Shown here piece by piece: positions 59,641 through 64,000 of a DNA stretch of 64,000 nucleotides. Positions within the stretch are counted from its first letter, which is position 1. Each line of letters opens with the position of its first letter. The position numbers and the translations under genes are program-made. The notes under the pieces are model-generated. The model was given only the letters and a program-made list of their open reading frames with translations. It was not told where the DNA came from and ran no database searches. This stretch comes from Alisma plantago-aquatica (taxonomy: Eukaryota > Streptophyta > Magnoliopsida > Alismatales > Alismataceae). The stretch is from positions 466,111,379-466,175,378 of the forward strand of contig OY856413.1 of the NCBI GenBank assembly GCA_963693085.1, read 5' to 3'.

Positions 59641-60220
59641 ATTGGTCAAAAGGTCAACTCAACCAATGGGTCTCAAACCGATTGAGGGTCAATGGTTGAG
59701 ATCGATCAAGATAATTCAAGGTTGACTTCTTTCAATCAATTGATGATATAAATGGTTCCATGTTGCCCTAATCAAACCCTAATGATGACCTAGGATATTA
59801 AGGGATTAATTGACTAAGGTTTTGACAATGATGATAATCAATGGGGTGAATTACCAAAATACCCCTGAAGGGTAAATTAAGTAATACCTTGATCAAATCA
59901 AACCCTAATCACATGATGGTGATGTTTTGGGCTATGTTAGCCTATGATGACTCAATCCAACCTAATATAGAGTGGTGTTGACATCACCTAATAGTACGAT
60001 GAGAGAGAAAGTACTTCTAGAGAGAGAAAGTACCCTTTTTAGGTGAAAACTCAATTAAAGCATCTCCAATGCACAGGAATGAGCATAATTAGGGTATGAT
60101 CCACCTGTGTGAGATCATAGAAACCCTAATTATGATAAATGATGAACCTTTAACTAATCTAAGAGCATCAATGAAGATGTTACCCATACATGATGATGTT
60201 ATGAGTTCAATTCACCTTAA

Positions 60221-60340
60221 TGTGAATAGTAAACCCTAATTCAAGGGTGATGACATGTAATGTGAATAGTAAACCCTAATTCAAGGGTGATGACATGTAA
60301 TGTGAATAGTAAACCCTAATTCAAGGGTAATGGCATGCTT
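60221..60340. repeat. Three 40 bp tandem units with telobox motif
   Basis: Exact-period units at 60,221, 60,261 and 60,301, each with atgtgaatagtaaaccctaa. The first two are identical and the third differs near its end. Confidence 0.96.
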
Positions 60341-60965
60341 TTGAGTATTAAACCCTATTTGATGTGAATTGGAGATTTAACTCTTATGACAAGAGTAGGA
60401 AGTATATTCCTTATTTTTGTATTACCTTTATCAGTTGTAATAACCATGCAGGTTCTGATATGAAGGTAATCATATCCAGGTATGGATGTTGATGTTATAT
60501 TCATTAAAGGCATGTTGTTAGCCTTATGAATAAGTAAAGTAATCTGATGCCTTGTCAGTGGCATCCTATACTGATACTGGGCTGTGAGAGCCATGAATAC
60601 CATCAAGGTCATGCCTTAGAGATGACTTGTGATGAGGATAGTGAGAAATAATGATTGATATGAGTTAGGCCTGTTACATTTAGTATTCTTCTTTTATAGC
60701 TGCTATGCTACTGTTATTGTTTGGAGAACAATGTATGCTGTTAAAGAATACTGAATGTACCTAACTAATCAAGTATAATGTAGAGCCCTGATCATAGATC
60801 CATCATTGTCAGAGATTAAGTGATGGTGAAACAGGTTTTTCTCAGGGAACTCCTGGAGCACATACTTTTGAGTATGTGGGGTACATGGATGTGTAGAACC
60901 TTACATCCTAGTGTAGGAAAGTGATGTAGATGTGCAATCCATCCATACTTCACTATATTTCCATA

Positions 60966-61077
60966 CCGTATCAGTGGTAGGTAAACATGAAACCTCCTGA
61001 TGACGAAGAAGGCACAGATATCCGTATCAGTGGTAGGTAAATATGAAACCTCCTGATGACGAAGAGAGTACAGAACG
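60966..61077. repeat. Two 56 bp tandem units
   Basis: Units begin ccgtatcagtggtaggtaaa at 60,966 and 61,022; few differences. Confidence 0.93.
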
Positions 61078-61923
61078 CCACTGTGACTCTAGAATAACGA
61101 AGGACCACTTTACCCTGGTGAGCTATAGTAGTAGAGACACGAGATGTCCTACAAGTGATCCTCTTACTGACTGAGGAAGGTGAAGGTCATAAGAATCCAA
61201 CTCTCTTAATGACCTATGTATGATACTGATGTGACTTCTCAGCGATCAGTTGGAGTATGAGTGGTATGCCTCATCTCCACAGGGCATAATGTTGTTTGTA
61301 AAACATAATCAACCATGTAGTATAACTTGTTAGAGATGACTCCAAGTTAGTTGATTGATGTTACGTTGCAATAGTGTTTATATTCTCCATATCTCCTAAA
61401 TTGTAGAGATCTTGTTATACCTGTAACTGTTATAAAATACTTTAAAGGCTTTACTGCTTAAGATATTCTTTGATGTTATAATAAAGCTTCTGGCGAAGAG
61501 TTATAACTCTCGCTGGGACAATTATGTATAATTGTCTCACCCCGTAGACTTCAACTTTTTAGGTGGACGTCGGAGACAAAGGAACCAACCTACAGGTGAT
61601 CAGTCTCAGCAGCAGTAGCACCAGGGGCACCAGTGATCTCAGGTGGAGATTGTGCTGCCATGTGGTGTAGTTAGAGTCAGTCCTATGTGTCCTCTGTACT
61701 CTCAGGTCTTGGAGTCTTTTGTTTAGTGATCTTGAGATTTTGTATCTTGATGTATATAATTACTCAAGAAGTAATTATCCTGAGATGTAAACAGTTATCT
61801 CTCTTTATGAAAGAAGTTTTTATGGATCCAAGTTCTTATCTCGAAAAGTTTTAATTTCCCATGATTTTTGTCTTCCGCTGATTACCGATTCGCTTCCGCT
61901 AAGTTTTAATCGTGTTTATGTCA

Positions 61924-61942
61924 TGGTTTGGAGATCAGAGCC
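61924..61942 (+). other. Primer-binding-like site after LTR Y2
   Basis: TGGTTTGGAGATCAGAGCC immediately after the LTR. It shares GATCAGAGCC with the Met-tRNA site but has extra bases after TGG. If real, Y2 has internal sequence on both sides. Confidence 0.45.
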
Positions 61943-62395
61943 CACAGAGGTGCAACTTACAAAATTACTCAAGTTCTAGGGTTGGTGTGCAAGTTTGTCA
62001 CCTTAAGAGATGTCTTTCTCTCTCCTTGCATCCTATAGGGTTGAGAGGATGGGTTGGGCTCTTTTCTTGAGTAGCCTTGGGCTTTGTTGGGCCTTGTTGA
62101 GCCTTGTTGGAGCTTGTATCGGGTTGGACCTTGGTATATCGGCCAAGGGAGTGCTAGTTGTATCGGGCAAGGAGGTATATCGACCATGGTGTGCCAGGTT
62201 GCCATGTTGGGCAATACACACCCTCATGACCTAGCCTCATTTGTGTCACCATCTTTGGACAAGTGGTTGTTGCTTTGATAAGTGCGTAGCAAGTCATGGA
62301 CAAGTGGTTTGGGGTGCTAGCATGTGGCACAATCCTTGGACAAGTGTTCTAGGGATGGGTGACACCTTGCCTTGCTCTTCCCCTTCACCCCTTAG

Positions 62396-62404
62396 TATAT
62401 AAAT
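62396..62404 (+). promoter_or_regulatory. TATA box of LTR V
   Basis: TATATAAAT followed by GACCCCC, in the same context as the other LTR promoters in this window. Confidence 0.5.
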
Positions 62405-62801
62405 GACCCCCTTGCTTGCTAGGTCTCTTTGGTTCCTTTAGTTACTTTCCCTTCCTTTGGTGGCCGAGCTAGGAGAAGAAAGGAGCAAGTGGTGCCTGAT
62501 ACAACTGGTGTCTTGGGTGACAAACCTTGCTAGCTTATCCCTCTTCTTCTCTTGTGGTGGATGAAGGTTGAGTGTGGAGCTTGGAGTTTGTGTTTAAGGC
62601 GGGTTACATAGCTCCTACCCTGGTTATATTACCTTCTTTCTATGTTTCTTATTTATGTGATATATTGATCGGTCATGCTTATCTTTTTAGTAATATCTTT
62701 GCTCTAGTATGTGCCCTTAACGTTTTGGATATGAGGATATGTCTATGTTGTTTAGATGTGTCCTTGGACCTTGTTGGTCGAACCATGGATTAGGGCTCTT
62801 T

Positions 62802-63154
62802 GGGCAAAACCCCTCTCTCTTAGTTGTTGAGAGGTGAGCCTAGGGTTCTCCTAAATCCATGGTGAGTGTGATGTGTTCTTGGGGTAAAATACCTTTCTCT
62901 CCTTTCGATTTTGAGAGGTGAGCTTGAGCTCTAGTGGTATAGACAAAACCCCTCTCTTCCTTAGTCATTGAGAGGTGAGTCTATGCTCTAGTTGCTTGGG
63001 AAATGGACTTGAGAGATGAGCCTTTGGTTGGTCTTGACCTAGTTGGGGTTGGAAGGTTGGCCGATATGGGATGACCCACCTTGCTGCCCGATATGTGATA
63101 GAAGTTGTGCAAAACCCTCTCACTTGGTTGTTGAGAGGTGAGCCAACTCACTTG
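62802..63154. repeat. Degenerate repeats with CCTCTC...GAGAGG dyads
   Basis: Four to five imperfect units of the type caaaacccctctct-(~12 nt)-gagaggtgag at about 62,806, 62,885, 62,943 and 63,101, plus a half-site at 63,010. Each can pair its pyrimidine and purine arms. Confidence 0.8.
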
Positions 63155-64000
63155 ACTTATTAGGGTTTCTTAGTGACAGTCTTGAGGTTGAAGATGATCA
63201 ACCCATCACAACCTTTAGATCCTTGCCTGATATCCCTTTTCTAGGGTTAAGTTTGGGCGATATGCTTTGGCCGATAGGGATATGCCTTGGGCGTTAGATG
63301 GTCCGTGTTGGGCGTCATGGCATGTTGGTACCTTGCTCGATAGGTCATGTGGTTCTTGGCTGACATGGATCCTAACCCTAGCTGTGGGCGATATGTCCTT
63401 GACCTATATGGCCCTAGCTTGGATGATATGGGGTTGTGTTGGATGTTGGGAGGTTGTGTTGGGCATTGGGTGCTGTGCTTGGTGACATGGCCCTACTGCT
63501 GTGCACGACACCCTCTTGGGTGATGTCGCCCGTTACTCCTGTAGGTGCATTGCCCGTTGCTAGGAGTTGCACGATTCAAGTTGCACGATGCAACGTTGCC
63601 CGCCCGATATGATGCTGCAGGTTTGAGCATTATAGGTTGGTTCCTAGATGGTTTCCTGATATCTTCTTGTGGTTCTACCCGATACCTAAGTGATAGTGGT
63701 TGGCAAAAATGGTTGTAGCCCTAGAAGGGTGCTAGATGACACAACAGGTGGTGAAGTGTTGCGTGCTTAACCGATATAGTGCTGGACGTCACACTCTTTG
63801 GTGAGAGACAATGCACCTTTGGTGAGGGTTGTTCCTTATCCGATACACCTTTAGTGAAGGTTGTACCTTGTGTTTGGTTGGTAACCCTGATGCTTGTTAT
63901 GCTTTAGTATATGTGGTTTTTATGCTTGATATATAAGAATGCTATGCTTTGATATACTCATCCATGTTGCATGGTTAACTCTCATAATAAAGTAAGGAGT

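Larger units (their letters stand above)
56917..61923 (+). mobile_element. Long LTR of family Y (Y2), 5.0 kb
   Basis: Starts TGTAACATACCTGACCTGGG right after the polypurine tract and ends GTGTTTATGTCA. Counterpart of Y1 (25,134-30,503, opposite orientation). It contains, in order, a TATA box (57,610), a leader, the palindrome field (58,126-59,640), three 40 bp telobox units (60,221-60,340), two 56 bp tandem units (60,966-61,077), and the 'ctctcgctgggacaattat...gtctcacccc' block near 61,500. No protein gene was recognised. As the 3' LTR of the gag-pol remnant it would be of the Tekay/Del type, consistent with its length. Confidence 0.88.
61980..64000 (+). mobile_element. Partial LTR of family V (related to Y and W), runs off the window
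   Basis: The sequence has the W/Y layout: TATA box (62,396), leader, then 'cttggag...aaggcgggttacatagctc' (62,578-62,613), parallel to Y2 57,905-57,950. It then has clusters of CCGATATG-type motifs and CCTCTC...GAGAGG dyads. The left end appears truncated and the right end lies outside the window. ORFs of 64-81 codons carry no domain. Confidence 0.55.

Overview
This 64 kb window looks like repeat-dense DNA between genes of a large plant genome. No host gene could be supported. The evidence for a plant is a Ty1/copia element, Athila/Tat-like and chromovirus-like Ty3/gypsy elements, a SIRE/Maximus-like LTR, and the ORF1 of a plant L1-type LINE (DUF4283-like region plus zinc knuckle). The species cannot be named from sequence alone. 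Nearly every recognisable polyprotein carries stops or frameshifts, so these are decayed copies.

Layout. 1-1,880: LINE ORF1 on the minus strand, leaving the window on the left. About 1,881-9,364: an old LTR (family W), split by a minus-oriented LTR of family X (X1, 3,338-6,635). 9,664-17,648: a copia element with 158/160 bp LTRs, itself interrupted at 11,615-14,466 by an internally deleted minus-strand LTR element with a perfect 5 bp target-site duplication. About 18,130-20,073: a minus-oriented SIRE/Maximus-like LTR. 20,074-25,133: unassigned DNA with a 194 bp tandem duplication and two (TA)n(TG)n microsatellites. 25,134-30,503: a 5.4 kb LTR of family Y, minus orientation. 32,640-35,765: a minus-strand Athila-like pol remnant. 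35,769-39,035: a probable X-related LTR with a primer-binding-like site and leader remnant. 39,036-54,168: a plus-oriented X LTR (X2), split by a nearly full-length Athila/Tat-like element (40,703-52,724). That element carries, inside its gag-protease region, a 1.1 kb poly(A)-tailed retroposon with a 15 bp target-site duplication. 54,169-56,916: a chromovirus gag-protease-RT remnant leading through a polypurine tract into a second Y LTR (56,917-61,923, plus). 61,924-64,000: start of another related LTR (V).

The order of events can be read from the nesting: X2 before the Athila-like element before the 1.1 kb retroposon; copia before its inner minus-strand element; W before X1. Hand counts over sampled LTR segments give roughly 11% divergence for both the copia pair and the Athila pair, so these insertions are old.

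The most unusual signal is not coding. Both 5 kb Y LTRs contain about 1.2-1.5 kb with many copies of a palindrome with core CGGTCT-(2-4 nt)-AGACCG, usually in the form AAACGGTCTCAAGACCGTTT. Some copies have swapped outer arms that still pair. The same LTRs carry independently expanded tandem arrays containing the telobox-like motif AAACCCTAA. Other LTR families here have their own dense short-motif or hairpin clusters near the promoter, such as CGACCG in the Athila-like LTR, CCGATATG and CCTCTC...GAGAGG in V, and a perfect 11 bp hairpin in the SIRE-like LTR.
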